This document shows, one piece after another, positions 45,801 through 58,932 of a DNA stretch of 64,000 nt (position 1 is the first letter of the stretch; each line of letters starts with the position of its first letter). Made by a program: the position numbers and the translations under genes. Origin of the DNA: Synchiropus splendidus (Eukaryota; Chordata; Actinopteri; Syngnathiformes; Callionymidae); NCBI RefSeq assembly GCF_027744825.2, contig NC_071347.1, positions 9,919,501-9,983,500 on the forward strand, given 5' to 3'. A model generated the notes under the pieces. That model was not told where the DNA came from. It did not search any database and saw only the letters and a program-made list of their open reading frames with translations.

Positions 45801-46275
45801 GATTCTCGAGGAGCTCCACCAACCATCGCGTCTTCATTACGGAGGCCTCTGGACTTCTTTGTTTAAATCAGTTTCCTCCAAGCTGCCTTCCCCTCTGTTG
45901 TTCAACAGATTGTCTTCAATCTTCATCCACCCCAGAATCCCAGACAATCATAAATAATAAAGGATTACACCAATCTCTGACAAGACGGTGGCTCGCCAGT
46001 GGCAATGTGCACACGCAGAAATAATAGTTGGCCATCTGTGCAGCACACTGGTAAAAGAAAGGGTCAAGAAAGAGCACGGTGTGCCTGCGAGAAGCTTTCA
46101 GTCAGAGAACATGAAAGATTTCTTCATGATGCTCAGCCCTGCAGAAGCAAACATCTTGATCCAAGAGACTTTTAGATGAGATGTCCATTCAGGATGAGCA
46201 GGTACAGCAGCCACAGAAACAGGAAGTAGCTGGAGTCAAGGGAATGCTCACTGGCACTGTGATCATCATGATTCC

Positions 46276-46350
46276 TCTAGGACAGGTGTGAAACGTAAGG
46301 CCCGTGGGCCAAGTCTGCCCTTCAACTCATTATATGGCGTCCGCAAGAAC
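46276..46350. repeat. Degenerate dispersed repeat fragment
   Basis: GTAAGGCCCGTGGGCCAAGT and the following TATGGCGTCCGCAAGAAC look like a decayed GGCCCG-type element end, similar in style to 44605-44700. Confidence 0.35.
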
Positions 46351-48912
46351 TTTATATATGCAAAGTTGACTCAAAATCAAGTGCACTACATAAGCTGTTT
46401 ATTTCCTGTCCATAGAGTTGCAGTTATTCAGTGTTCACAACCCTGATCTATAAATTGTGGATATTTTAAATCCCACTGTGGGAACCAATTCATGCCATTA
46501 ACGAAAACATTGGAATCTGACATTGTTTAGTGTTGGATACATGCGGCGATGACACCTCTGCAACGTAAACAGAAACTAGGAAGACTATGTCCATGCATAT
46601 TCTTCATGACGGCAAGTGAACTTTGCAACCAAGCAAGAGCTTCTCTTCCACATTCTTTATTGTATACTGCTCAACAACATGACAACATCACTGTTGCACG
46701 GTTTCATGTGGTGAGAATCGGCCGTCGCCATATAGACGTGCTTTACCACCATTTTTAAGTTTCTCTTTTAGTATCAACTTGATGGAGAGGATTATTTTAG
46801 CCTCATCACGCTAACTGCTGCATTCAGAAAACATTGTATTTACTAAACAAATGGGAACATCTTATCAAATGTTACCAAGGGTAAAGCAGCCCTGGTTCAA
46901 GTTGTGTCTCTATATGCAAACCAGCGCTATGAAGAATGTCGAATGAGAAGCCATGGCAGCTCTAACAGAGAAAAATCATTCAACTGTGTAGAAGGTTGCT
47001 TGGCTATTTTTCATAATCTGAATGAAGATAAACAAAGGTTCTCCTGATGTAAACACACTGATCTCCAGGAGAGGAAAGGAACCTCCAGTGTCGTATAATC
47101 AATTCTCTCCGGACAGAGATTTACTGGCACACTCAGGCTCCTCCATTGCCAGGAGCAGCGACACCAGCCATCTCTGATCCTGATTAGTGAAAATTGATCT
47201 TGTAGCTGAAGATTGAGCCCAGGCCAATCAATGCATTTTGATGTGAGCCGTAAAGTTAATGGCGAAACGCTGTAGATTTATGGGTCACAGGATCCGTCAA
47301 TGTGAGATTGATTCCACATGGGTCCCACCATCTATTTAATAACCCGGCTGACTCCAATTTACTCTTTGATAATTACCGCCCATTTGATATGATCACATTA
47401 CTGGATGGAACACAACTGCAAGAAATTCCAATGGCAGCATCTAGTATGATCAGGAAACAGCTCACCTCACACGCTGCAGAGCACCGGTGTAATTCCTGCG
47501 GCTTTTTTTGGAAGCATTTATGTTGCAAACAAGGTCCAAGTTAAGAATCAAGCATTGGCTGGTGATATTTTCCGCTCGAGCGAAATGGAAAATATTCATC
47601 TCACTTCCAGTCATATTTTTTTGTGTTGGACAGAATCATTCCTGCCTGGACTTGTTACATTTTGTTGACACACGCTTTCGATGTTGTACTACTGGACGGA
47701 TATCGGAGCTAATTTACTGGATACCTGCGTTCTCTCGCTAAAAAAAACCCAAAGCGATTTATCAGATGAAGGTTTGTGCCCACATTTAGGGCATTTCATT
47801 GCAGTTTTGTGTGGTCTATAAATAGCACATACAGGTAATTCTGGACTGTGCACATGATGTAGTATGAGCAAACAGTGATCCATACTATCATCTAAAAGTA
47901 TCAACTGAGTGTATGTTTATAGTACCATTCCAAAGCGCAGCCACTCATTTCTCCAAAACACAGTAAAAGAAAGAATAGATTCTGCTAACTTGCAGTAAAA
48001 TATGGCTCCCCCTTCATATGTTAAGAAGACTCTCATTAGCAAGGCAGATGTATATGCAAGTTTATTCTGTGGATGGAGATAAATAATGTCCAAACCTCGG
48101 GCAGGCGGGAGACAAAAGACAGGCCAGTGGCGTAATGAGCTGTGTTTATGTGCAGCGTTGCCTGACCTGCTGACGGAGGCTAATGAAGTTACAGTTAGCA
48201 GGGGGATCCGTCTGCGCTAATTAAACTGACTGTCATTGGCAGCGTGGGAGAGAAGGTGGAGCGGCAGGAGGGAAGACTTCAGCCTGTCGCAAAAACCCAA
48301 CAAGATGCCCGTGTGTATTTTTAACCCAAGTGCCAGTGTATAAATATAACTGTCAGAAAAGACAAAGCCCCTCAGGGGCCGCTATTAAATCACCCTGACA
48401 CACAGAAACTGTTTAATAACAGCTGAAATGTATTCTGTTGCTGAGTCGAGTGAGATCAAATTATACTCCTGATAGATTCATTCAAGACCACTTTCTCTTT
48501 GGACCCAGTAAAGACAGAGCTTTTAAATGCGTAAGTGATTTTCTTGCATCATCCAGCTCTAGTGAGAGAGCTTTGATCGTCAGGTTCTTTAAGGAGATTT
48601 GAGAACTGCAAGACTTCGATGAATTCATTTGTTGTTTTTTCAGGTCAGATCTTTTTTTTTTTCATTACAACAGACGGATGCAGAGTCCTGATTGAAGATG
48701 CTGCACCAGTCCGTCTGTCCGTCTCATGCAAAATATGTGAACACACTCAACGTCTCCTGTAATGTTGCCAGTTTCTCCACAATTTAGATTTGTGCATTTT
48801 CACTCTTAATTTTGCATAACCAGCCCCAACAACTCCAGCACTACTGACCATGAAGTACATTCATGCTAATGAAGTGATAACTACCAGTGACTGTGTTACT
48901 GTGCTGATATGT
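46351..48912. other. Intergenic, nothing recognised
   Basis: Unique sequence without a convincing exon or RNA gene. A 10-base T run is near 48652. Confidence 0.6.
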
Positions 48913-48962
48913 TCAGAATCAGAATCAGAATCAGAATCAGAATCAGAATCAGAATCAGAATC
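48913..48962. repeat. (TCAGAA)n hexanucleotide repeat
   Basis: Just over eight perfect TCAGAA units. Such runs are common at the ends of dispersed fish elements. Confidence 0.95.
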
Positions 48963-49012
48963 GTTGCCATGGTCAGTGGGGATCCCACCAACTAGGAAAG
49001 TGCCTTGGAAAA
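48963..49012. repeat. Dispersed repeat segment attached to the (TCAGAA)n run
   Basis: GTTGCCATGGTCAGTGGGGA, then CCCACCAACTAGGAAAGTGC, directly follow the hexanucleotide run. That combination recurs in teleost genomes as the terminus of an interspersed element; family not assigned. Confidence 0.5.
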
Positions 49013-52000
49013 TGTGCAGTCAAAAACATAATAATAATAATAATCATAATATGAAATAAATAGTAATAAACAAATGGGACATTTCTATCATTTCCACAAC
49101 ACATATTTGACTGATTTATTGATGCCCAAAACCTCTCATGTGACAGTGATGGTTGTGCTGCACACCAACACATTCCACAAAGCGTCAAATAGTGACTATT
49201 TTCAAATGCACTATTGCGGCACCGAAGTCGGCCTTCCGTGTTGCATGTTGATGGCTTTCAATGAAAAAGCGTCTCTCGTCTTCCGAGGCATTTCCTGACA
49301 CTGTGGGCAGCACACCACGTAAAGGCAAGACAAAGCTTAGCAATAGACTCTTGTGAATCTACTATAGGCTAATAGTGAGCTGCTACCTGCTCTGTGCAAG
49401 TCATATCTGGATGACATGCTGCATGTGTATTTTGTCGGTGGTCGGTTATATTGTATACTGTTTTGCTTTACTCTTCATCTACAGTTGTTTCCCAGTGAAC
49501 GACATGATGCATTGTGTTTATAAGAATATTGCATGTAATAAAATTGAAGGCTAAAGGCTGTTGACAAACTTAAGCTGCTTATTTCCCTGCACATCTAGCA
49601 CATTCTATAGGATATTGCTTTACAGAAATGATGATGACTGCATATTGGTTGCCCTTCATATGCTCCTCAAAACTTCAAAACCAGTAGCACCAGATGAAAA
49701 CAGACTTTTCCAACACGTGGTGTCATATTCGTATATTTACACAATTCAATTAAGGGGAAAAAGTCAAAAGTCAACAGTTTATATTAAACGGCAGATCCAG
49801 GAAATATTCTACACATAAATGAGCCTACAGTGTGGTCACGGCTTTGACATCTGGAAATGTTGCAGTCACCACCGGGCTGTTAGAAAGTGGGAGAGAGCTG
49901 GATTGACTGTCACAGAGTCTGAGTGGAGCTCAGTGTGTGCCGTGGAAACCACAGCTCCATCGTAGCCTGTAATCCAGCTCACCACCAAAGCCACCGCTGT
50001 TGGCTGCCTGCTCCGGTCGGGCCTCGTTGTTTGTTTATGCAGCGTGTAGACTCGGCCATTAAAGGTGGGAAGGCTGTCAAAAATAAAAAAAGAGACTTTT
50101 CATGTTTGAGGGCTGCAATTGTGGCTCTTGTGTGATGTTTTTCCTTCACACTGACCCCTGGCTTTGAGGTTAGGAAGCCGCTTAACCCTGGAGCGGTGGA
50201 GCCAGCCGATCGGCCGAGGCAAACTCGGTATTTTTGAATGTGGTGGTACGGAGGGCATGCCTGTGGCCGAGGTCTTGTGGTTGAGTGCTATGACTATGGC
50301 TGTGTAACCAAGGCCTAACCATCATTATAATGATTCCAGAGGCCAAGAAGCCAAATCCCCCTCATAAATGTGCACATTATTCCCCTCATTATACCCCAGC
50401 TTCCTTTCCCTGTGTTTCCCAAACTTCCCAAACAGGGCCAATGTAACAATTCAACACGCTGTCTCAATCATGCACGTCCATGCACCGCTGCACTCTGATA
50501 AATACAGCTCATTTAGCTGTGAGATCTGGAAACAGAAGCTGCTTACAAGCTGTTAAGAAAAGCGCTTGAAAAACACTGCGGCGGCAGCACAGCAAGAATG
50601 TGGAAATTTGCTATGTAGTTAACTTGTGACAGCCACCAATTAGGTTTACGATTTGGGCGCCTTTGGCCCACTGTCGCCAGGCCTCAGTCTCTTCTGATGT
50701 CATTACACAAATCTGCTCCAGTCTGCCAGCACAGGGAAGTACAGGCGGAGAGGGAGAAGGGAAGTTGGCTCCTCTGCTCTGATAGCAGCAGATAAGATGG
50801 CCTTGGGGCCTCTTATCTCATCTGTGGATCCTGTGTAAATGTAAGTTTTAGTCTGGCAGATTACATCAGCGGTGGCTGCGAGGGACAGAGGCCAGCCCGC
50901 TGGGGGACCATGATGACTCCTCTCATGTGACAAATGTGTCCCCTCTACCCTCCGTGGCCTAACAAAGCAGGACCTGGGATGACGGCTCCTCTCAGCAAGT
51001 TAAAGCGACTCTCCGGAGGAAGCCAAATTAAATCTGTCAACTTCCATTTACTGGGAAATGTTCACCCCACAGCATTTGTTTTTACTGTCAGCTGCATGCA
51101 GGGGGAAGTGATATTGATACCAGCGGACAGTGAGACACTTTGGATGAACGTCACCAATGTGTGTCCTGACAGCCAGTGGACAAGGTACGTGACCTTTGTG
51201 TCCCTGAAAGGCACCGTATGAGCACAGGAGGTTCATCTGAGGATGCATAAACACACATGGATGTACAGCACATTCCATGCAGACTCACAGACAGGACACA
51301 TCTGGGTCTCCACCAGTGGAAGACCGTCCTGCTTCCTTCGTCTCTCCCTTCGTCTGTCATCCCACCCAGCGCGGGGAAGTGGTGAGGTTGAAGAGGTTGG
51401 CCAGACGGGGCCAGCTGTGCGACCACAGACCTCAGAGTGTGTGAATGTGGGAGGGGAGGCGGATCCACAGAGCTTATTACAGAGCCAGCTACTCACTGGG
51501 CCTCACAGACGGCTACTTCACAGCCAGAGAACTGCGGCAGGAACACTGCTGGGTCTGTGTGTGCGGCTGTCAATCACGAGGAGACCCAATTTTTTTTATT
51601 GTATACGTAGCTTAATAAAGTAGAGAGAGCTTTCTTATCACATTTTGAGGGCAGAATAAAGGGTATCACCGTATAACACAGAGTTTCAATCAACGACTGT
51701 CACTCAGCCAGTTGTCTTTCTGTTTACTTTTTCCAAAGTACACCCCAATGAAAGCGATACATTACGACCAGCATGTCTAGCCCCCCGTTACCCACAGTGT
51801 TTTTTTCAGCTCAGATGTCTAACGTCCAGGTGAAACTGCTTTGTGTCACACTTCACACAACTGACCGAATCTGATCTAGAGCACCTCCACATGTGGTTTT
51901 AAAGCTCAGATATCAAAACATTTTGCAGTGTCTCCAAACACGCACCGTCATGATATGTCATGATATGTCAAAAAAAAAGATGCTGAAGTGACTATGTGTA

Positions 52001-53363
52001 GAGGGAGCAAACTCAAGGTTCATACCCTACCCACAAGTTCAACTGGTCTCTGACTATTTTTATCATCAATGGCCAGTCTGTAGAAAGCACAACCACCACT
52101 CTCACCAAACGTTCCATAACACACTGCAACTGCTAATGAACATTATATCACTTCAAACCAGCGGCAATACATCATCACAAGCACTGAACTTTGCAGTAGC
52201 TATCAAAACTATACGATAAACAATACGATCTAGCCACCTAAACAATGTTGAATATCCAATAAAAAGCTGTGTTGGTTAGTTCTGAACACAACACACCATG
52301 TGAGCAGTAGCAGATAGAAGTCAATATTTAAAACCTTCATCAGTCTTCTTAAATACAGATCCATCCATAAAGGGCAGAGCAGTGTTTGTGCTCAGGAGGC
52401 TGAGTTCCTTTTGGGAATACTCCTGAGGATCCTGCACTCTTGACTCAGTGGAGAAGCTGGGAGAACTGATGCCAAGCGGTCACCTGTCCCACCCCCTCCA
52501 GGACACTCTGACAGCAAAGGAGCGATTTCATCGTCCCTTTCTGCCCAACGCTCAGGTTGTGTCATAGTAGACTATGATGGGACTCATTGCACATTGTCAA
52601 CATTTACGTACTTGTTTATTTGGTTAGTTTAGGTGCGTGCAATGTGGTGCAGCTTTGTGTTTTATGTATACTGTTGCTTTCTGTCTTTAGTGCCTTTGGT
52701 GTTGCTGATGTGACACGTGGGGTTTCAGCCAATCTTGATCGTCTTCTTTTGGCACCTACGATGACTATCATAAAGTAAGTCACTTGTCCCTTCACATGCA
52801 AAAAAGAACCAGAGAAACTTTAATCTTAAGCATCTTCACATTGTATGTGCGCTATATGTCTCCATGTCATGCAGAATATGCCTTACTGATATTTCCATCT
52901 CACCTCCACTGGCGCAGTATGCAGCGGAATTGAATTGGGGCGTCCAAGAGGAAATGTGCTGACTAAAGAGTCACTGTGACGCCCTTCAAGCTTATGATTG
53001 GTCCGCACCTCATAATGGCTGGCCAAACAAAAACATTTGATGTATTATTATACAAACCAAAAATTGATATCCAGTCGCCAAATTTGCTATGTATCAAAGA
53101 CGCGGCAAAGATCACGTGACGCACTAGGTCAGAGTGGTGATGTCACTGCTAGAGCTTCGGTCTTCGGGGCAGTGATTTATGAGCTAATCTGTTCCCATCT
53201 CCGTCAGACACAGGGTCTCTCTGACCCCGAGGCAGCCGCTAATGGGGCAGTGGAATGGATCCACCCAGAATTCAGCTCCCAGGCCGCGACATCCATCTTC
53301 ATGATCACACTCTGGAAAAGAAAAACAGAGTTTTGGCTTAATTTTGTGGCGCAGCCAGGCAGG
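49013..53363. other. Intergenic, nothing recognised
   Basis: Chance frames only, including one of 126 codons at 51243-51623 with no recognisable domain. No RNA gene or transposon end was identified. Confidence 0.6.
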
Positions 53364-53384
53364 TACACACACACACACACACAC
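53364..53384. repeat. (CA)n microsatellite
   Basis: About ten CA units. Confidence 0.9.
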
Positions 53385-53439
53385 CCAGCGTACACTTGCT
53401 TCCGCAGAGTAAATTAAGCATCGCATGTATAACCTTGCT

Positions 53440-53830
53440 GATTTGCAATTTGTCATGCAGCCCAGGGAAGATAATTGAGGCAACCTCGCGGTATGCAAAT
53501 GGAATGATAACCAGCCGGCACCACTCCACCGAGCACATATGCAGGGAGGAAAAAACACACAGATTGTTAGCAATTTCTAATAGGGGACACATATTGACCC
53601 ATTTCCTCGGAAAGCAATTTGTCCTTCCAAAATAAAACTAATAGGTGGCAAGATGAATGGATTAGAGCGGCTAAACTGGGTGCACCATGCCACCAGGCAC
53701 TAAATCACCAGATTATTAGTTTTATGAGGCGAGCCCATGAGAGAATAATTGCTAATGTTCCCGGAGTAACCAAGGGAAATAAAGGTAATGGAGCAATTTA
53801 TAAATTCTGATTGGTATACACGGAGAACTT
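53440..53830. promoter_or_regulatory. Candidate conserved non-coding element upstream of tle3
   Basis: A unique, AT-rich block with several TAAT/ATTA cores, octamer-like ATGCAAAT (53495-53502) and no coding potential. It has the look of a developmental enhancer, but conservation has not been tested. Confidence 0.3.
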
Positions 53831-55019
53831 CCAGCCCATCTCCTTTGTTATTTTACTGCACTCGATATAATACGCCCCTAGGCTGCGCAGCAACACGGCC
53901 GGCTATCAAAATCAATACAATCACAGAGAGCGCGAGCGCGTGTTATTTCTAGCAGGACGCCGGCTGACTCGCAGTTATAAATCAAAATAATGCGAAAAGC
54001 TCAGAGAGAAGAAGCAACATTAAAGCAACGTCCCCGTTCCGTATCATTTAGATTCACCAGGCACATCTGAGAGCAGGCGTTACTGAGGAACTTTTACTTG
54101 AGCATGTCTCCAAAACATCTTCTCTATTTATTACCAAACTATTATTTGAGAAGGTTTCACTGTGCCCAACCTTCTCTCTCCTGAGGGAACTGCTGGGTAT
54201 TCCCATGCCAGCAGGCAGGCATCATATCCCCTGCATGACCTGGGATTCTCTTCAGAGGACAAGCCCGAACACCTCTCTACTGCCAGGAATGGGACACAAA
54301 GAAAATGTGGTTTTCAATGTTTTGGCTTGGTTCAAGCGTCACTGTTCTACATCAAAAAATATGCATCAATATTTGTGAAACGGGATGAGATAATCCTTTA
54401 CATTGTCATTAAGCAGCATGTCATCCACATAACTTCTACGTGGCAGCACTTGCGTGAAATGTCACTGAGCTTGTGTGGGTGGCAGAAAAATGAATGAAGG
54501 AATGAAAGCCTATCTGTGCAGCGTATCTGATAACGATTATTTGGAAAAGACGTTACACGTTAAAAGGAAGTGAGAAACCAGATGTCGAAACAGAACTGGA
54601 ATGAGTCAAAAGTAAAAAGGAAAAGAAAGTGAAGAAAGTATTGCGTGTATAATTATTGGAAAGGAAGTGAACCTATTTCCTCTGTAATTTGATGTGTGTC
54701 CTGGGTGCAGCTTTCTTCTGGCACTTTCTTCAAAGCAAATTTCATAAATGAAGACATTGGCAGATTGAAATGTGCAACATGATCATTTTAGGTGCTATAC
54801 TAGACCAAGGACACAATTGCATATACAGAGCGAAGATGATCACATGGCTTAACCCGAATCCCAAACTGTGCTTTTCTTTTACGTGACGCACTGAGTGATC
54901 ATCTAGCACCACAGAAGGCTCAGTCTAGTGTCACTCGGGGACACAACACAGCAATTATTTGAACAAAAGATGCTCACGATCTCTGTAAGTATGAAGGGAA
55001 AACATCTGGCAAACCTTCA

Positions 55020-55350
55020 CATGTTCATTTAGCAGGCAGCTGGAGTGGACCCCAGCTGCTTGGGGTGGGAGGCAAAAGCAAACTCATGTCTCTAGTCCAC
55101 AGTTCATCACAGGGCATATATAGATAGAAAACCACTCACACACACATACAGCCATGTACACACATACACACACACACTCACTCACTCACACACCAGTGCT
55201 GACCTCTCTGTGTTTTTAGACTGTGGGAGGAAACCAGAGTGCCTGGAGAGGAAACCCACGCAAGACCGTAAAAACATACAAACACTCGGATTCTGCCTCC
55301 AGCAGGACTCCCGCGACCTCTTGCAGTTTTCAGCACCAGCCTCGTGTTTT
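55020..55350 (+). repeat. Interspersed teleost repeat with an internal CA-rich tract
   Basis: It contains GGAGTGGACCCCAGCTGC, AGTCCACAGTTCATCACAGG, a CACACA/CACTCACTCA tract, then ACTGTGGGAGGAAACCAGAG and GGAAACCCACGCAAGACC. This ordered set of phrases is characteristic of a very common fish interspersed repeat. The copy is decayed at both ends; I do not assign a class. Confidence 0.65.
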
Positions 55351-57246
55351 ACAAATAACTTAAGAAAAAGATCGTAATTGCAAAAATGAGACAAGAATTG
55401 CTTTGGATAAGTACATTTTTAATACATTAGGACTAATAATTATGATCATTTACGTTTAAATTATGCTGTGATTCAGTTCTTCAGCACAAAAGAATAACAA
55501 AGAGGCAAAGAAGAACGTACTTTCATATCGCCTGAGAGGAGTTGGACTGTTGAAGTCGGAGGAGCCATGTGGTCCTCTGACTTTACTGGTTCAGAGGGAT
55601 CGAAGACAATCACTTAAACATCTGACTCAGTACACAACAGAGAGGAGTGACCGAGGCTTCGTTTCTTACTGGCAGCGCCATCAATGGCTGTGTGCTGAAG
55701 CAGCAGGTGTTCTCACAAATCCACCCAGTTAAGATGAGTAAGTGTCCATCACTCATCCTGTTTTGGTTACCACACAACTTTCCATCACAGAAACCCAAAT
55801 CCCTAATTTCCACCTCTCCGTGGCTCTCTGAAGTCTAAATTGTAAGCTGCACCGAGTCCAAAACGTCTCCTGAAATGTTCTGCAGATGTCGACCCTTCTC
55901 ATGTGGTTCATGAAAGCAGAGATTTATCTGGTTAGAGAGGCCTGGTTGGTCCGCGGCCGCAGCCTCCTCTGCTGCTCCTGGTGGGTGGTCCGGCTGCTTT
56001 CCTCGGTCCTCTTTGGAACCAGAAAGATATAAACTGCAAGCCGCAACAATCAGCTCTCATTGTAATATTTTTAACACACTGCTTGATTATAATATCATTA
56101 GAACAAGGCGGCACATTCGTAGCCTGCAGTGACATTTGATCTGCAGCTGGAGCCAGTTACGCAGAGAAGGCGGGAGACGGAAAGCAGATTAGCAGGGGAA
56201 AACAATACGGGCGCATGGAGGCGTTTGAGGTATCATGTGCCGGCTGAAGCAACTTTACTGCCGCTGCATCTGTGATAGATTTGCTCTGCTGGAGTGTTTG
56301 GAGCTGCTGCCTCACCATGTGCACACACACTACTTGACCTTTCAAAAGCAGAGATCACAGCAGCCCTTGTGTGCCTTCTCATTCTTCCTCTCGTTTCTGT
56401 TTTTTTGTGAGTGTGGTTCCTGCTTCTAGAGGTGTGAAACATCTCTTGTTTGTGCAGCGCAGTCAAGTGTCATTCATAAGCGCATCTCCTTCATCGCCAG
56501 TATTTCATGATCAGCTTTTCTGCACGTTGTCCTCCCATCTCTTCTGCTTCACTCCATCCAATAGAAACCAGGGCAGGCCGTCACCTCACGTTTCCTGTTT
56601 TGACACCGCCGCCTCTCTTGACAAAGAGCGAGAGAGGAAGTTTGCTGAAGATTCAGCCTTTTTTTTTCCTTTGTTTTTGCTGACTGTAACTGTTGCAACA
56701 TGCACGCTGAACTGTCTCGACCTCACACTTCTGTTTGAATTTGTTCCCTGATGTCAATGTACAGAGACAGTTGTAATGACTAGAACCATTTGTCATTCTG
56801 TTTGTCACATCTCACAGCATCAAATAGTGAGTGAGTCTTACATATCACACTTTTAAAGTAAAGCCTTGTAAATTCAAAACTCTAATAAAAAGCCTTCATC
56901 CCGATGTTGCAGACGCTCATCATCATGGTTGTCAGTGTTGGTCGAGGAGAGAAGCAGGACCACACTTTAAGACTAAACTGGCCACTACGACAGTTTACCT
57001 CTGCTAGTTTAGGTGCTGTGGCGTGTGAGCTGAACACTGCATCTGATTGGCTGACCATGAAAGCTTACTCCTCCTAAGCCAATCATGATCACTTATGTGG
57101 TACTCACTACTCCCCGCCCCCGACTCCGCTGCTGCTCAGTTGAATATACTGTACAGTTCTTACAAAAAAATGGGCTGGATGTGGTCCACCAGTCCACCAT
57201 ATATTTATTTGTTGCCCGCGGTCGACAGGTCGTAAGTCAGTTGTTA

Positions 57247-57248
<2 letters not shown>

Positions 57249-57279
<31 letters not shown>
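57249..57279. repeat. (TA)n microsatellite
   Basis: About 15 TA units. Confidence 0.95.
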
Positions 57280-57282
<3 letters not shown>

Positions 57283-58910
57283 TCTCAATCTTTCCATCTT
57301 GAAGTTTTTAAAAATGTTCCATTCATCCACACAATCTCATTTCGTTTCCTTCATCACGGATGTTTAGGTGACGAGATCTCATTGCATAACGTGGAGCACC
57401 TGGAAATGGAAATGATGTCCTGAAAAATGTTTCAACCTTCCTAACAAACTTTGTATTTATTATTTATTATTATTTGTAATGAATGAACCCAAATTAGCAG
57501 GACACAGTCCCAGCTCTAATGACGGTGTTGTAAAAACCCTCCCCCCGGCTTCTTCTCTTACACACTCCGTTTCTTTAACATGACTTTCAAGGATAGTGGT
57601 TCAGCGCTCAGGTTCAGTGCCAGCACATCATACAGTAGGTTGAAACAGGTTCACAATCCTACACAAAAGCTTCTACACAAGGACGCAAACTGGATGCTAA
57701 ATGCTGAGAGAGGAGAATCATTGATGCTGTAAGTCGCCATTCAATGCTACAGTTGACAGTGTGCTCTGAGTGTCAGATCAGTTTGCCACGAACAACATCA
57801 TCAAGTCAAACTCTCAATATTGTGTCCCCTGTTTGTGTGTCTGTGTTACATGGGCAAAGTTGGCCGCCAAATGGAGGGGTCTGTTGCAGACCACTGTATA
57901 CGACACCACTCAAGTGAAGCATGTGGCTCTTCTCCTCGGTGAACGATGGTGTGGAACGATTCTTGACAAGATGGGTCGACATTGGCTCTGCTGTTAATAC
58001 TGTCAATTCCGGACTGGGTGGACCTCTTCAACATGTGTGGTTGGGCGGGGTCACCCGATGAGACCTTGCCTCTGACACAATAACCCTAAAACAATTCACC
58101 TGGAAATGGAATCTCTCCAGAGGGGAGAAAGAATGAACAAAGGGTCTAACATGCCACAACATGATGACTATGGTGATCGGTCTGCTAAAATCATTGGATG
58201 AAGTCTGTGAGTGTGTGGAGCGGCTTATTTCCAGTCCAATCAATTGACCACACTCTTGTTAGTCCACGAAAAGCTCTCTATGACACATTTGCTTCAAGAC
58301 TCACTGACAGCCGACGAAGACTGAGACCCCCAAATTGATTTTCCACCAGATTGATTCCACTCTGGATCTCACACTGATCTGGCACGAAGGAGGTCTAATG
58401 ACACATTGTGTGATCCCACAGTCTCTCCACATACGATGTGGTTAGGTTTTCAGTCGAACGCGACAAGGCCTGTAATAAATCCAGTCTTCCTTTCCATCAG
58501 CCTGCCAGCAGCTGGGAGTCGTCAGGGGAAGCCACCCCAAGCAAAATGTTATTCCAGCTTGTTAGTGTTTGAAGTCGCAGCGAGTCGGCTGCAGGAGCTG
58601 CTGCTGCCTGCGGTTTATGGCTTGTGGGCTTGTTCAAGATACGGAGTCTCACTTTCCAAATCAGGATGTCTCACCGCCACTGAAGCCACAACTGTAGCAG
58701 CAAGATAACGCCAGCACATTGAGAAGAAAGACTTACAGCAGACATGTGGTGTTGAATCACTGAGTGACAGCGCGAGTGTGTGTGTGTTTCCACATCCACA
58801 TACTGATGCTGCCGCTCACTGGATTCTTTTAACTCCACTTTTGACGAGTTAGTAGCAGCAGTACGGCAAAGCATGTCCTTTTCATTTTCACTTTCCCTTG
58901 ATGCACAACT
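57280..58910. other. Intergenic, unclassified sequence
   Basis: Short frames at 57770-57997 and 58406-58708 were inspected and matched nothing I recognise. No terminal repeats were found to make it a transposon. Confidence 0.5.
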
Positions 58911-58917
58911 CCCACAG

Positions 58918-58932
58918 TCAGTAGGGGGCAGC
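58918..58932 (+). promoter_or_regulatory. CTCF-like motif
   Basis: TCAGTAGGGGGCAGC matches the CTCF core consensus at 13 of 14 positions and is in the same orientation as the one at 44801. Sequence match only. Confidence 0.35.

Noticed and set aside
48913..48962. CRISPR-like array
   Set aside because: It is a simple hexanucleotide microsatellite without spacers, in a vertebrate genome.
51243..51623. A 126-codon plus-strand ORF
   Set aside because: Overlaps equally long frames on the opposite strand and shows no domain, which is typical of a GC-rich chance frame.
57770..58010. A possible transposon gene fragment
   Set aside because: No catalytic motif, terminal repeats or target duplication could be found.
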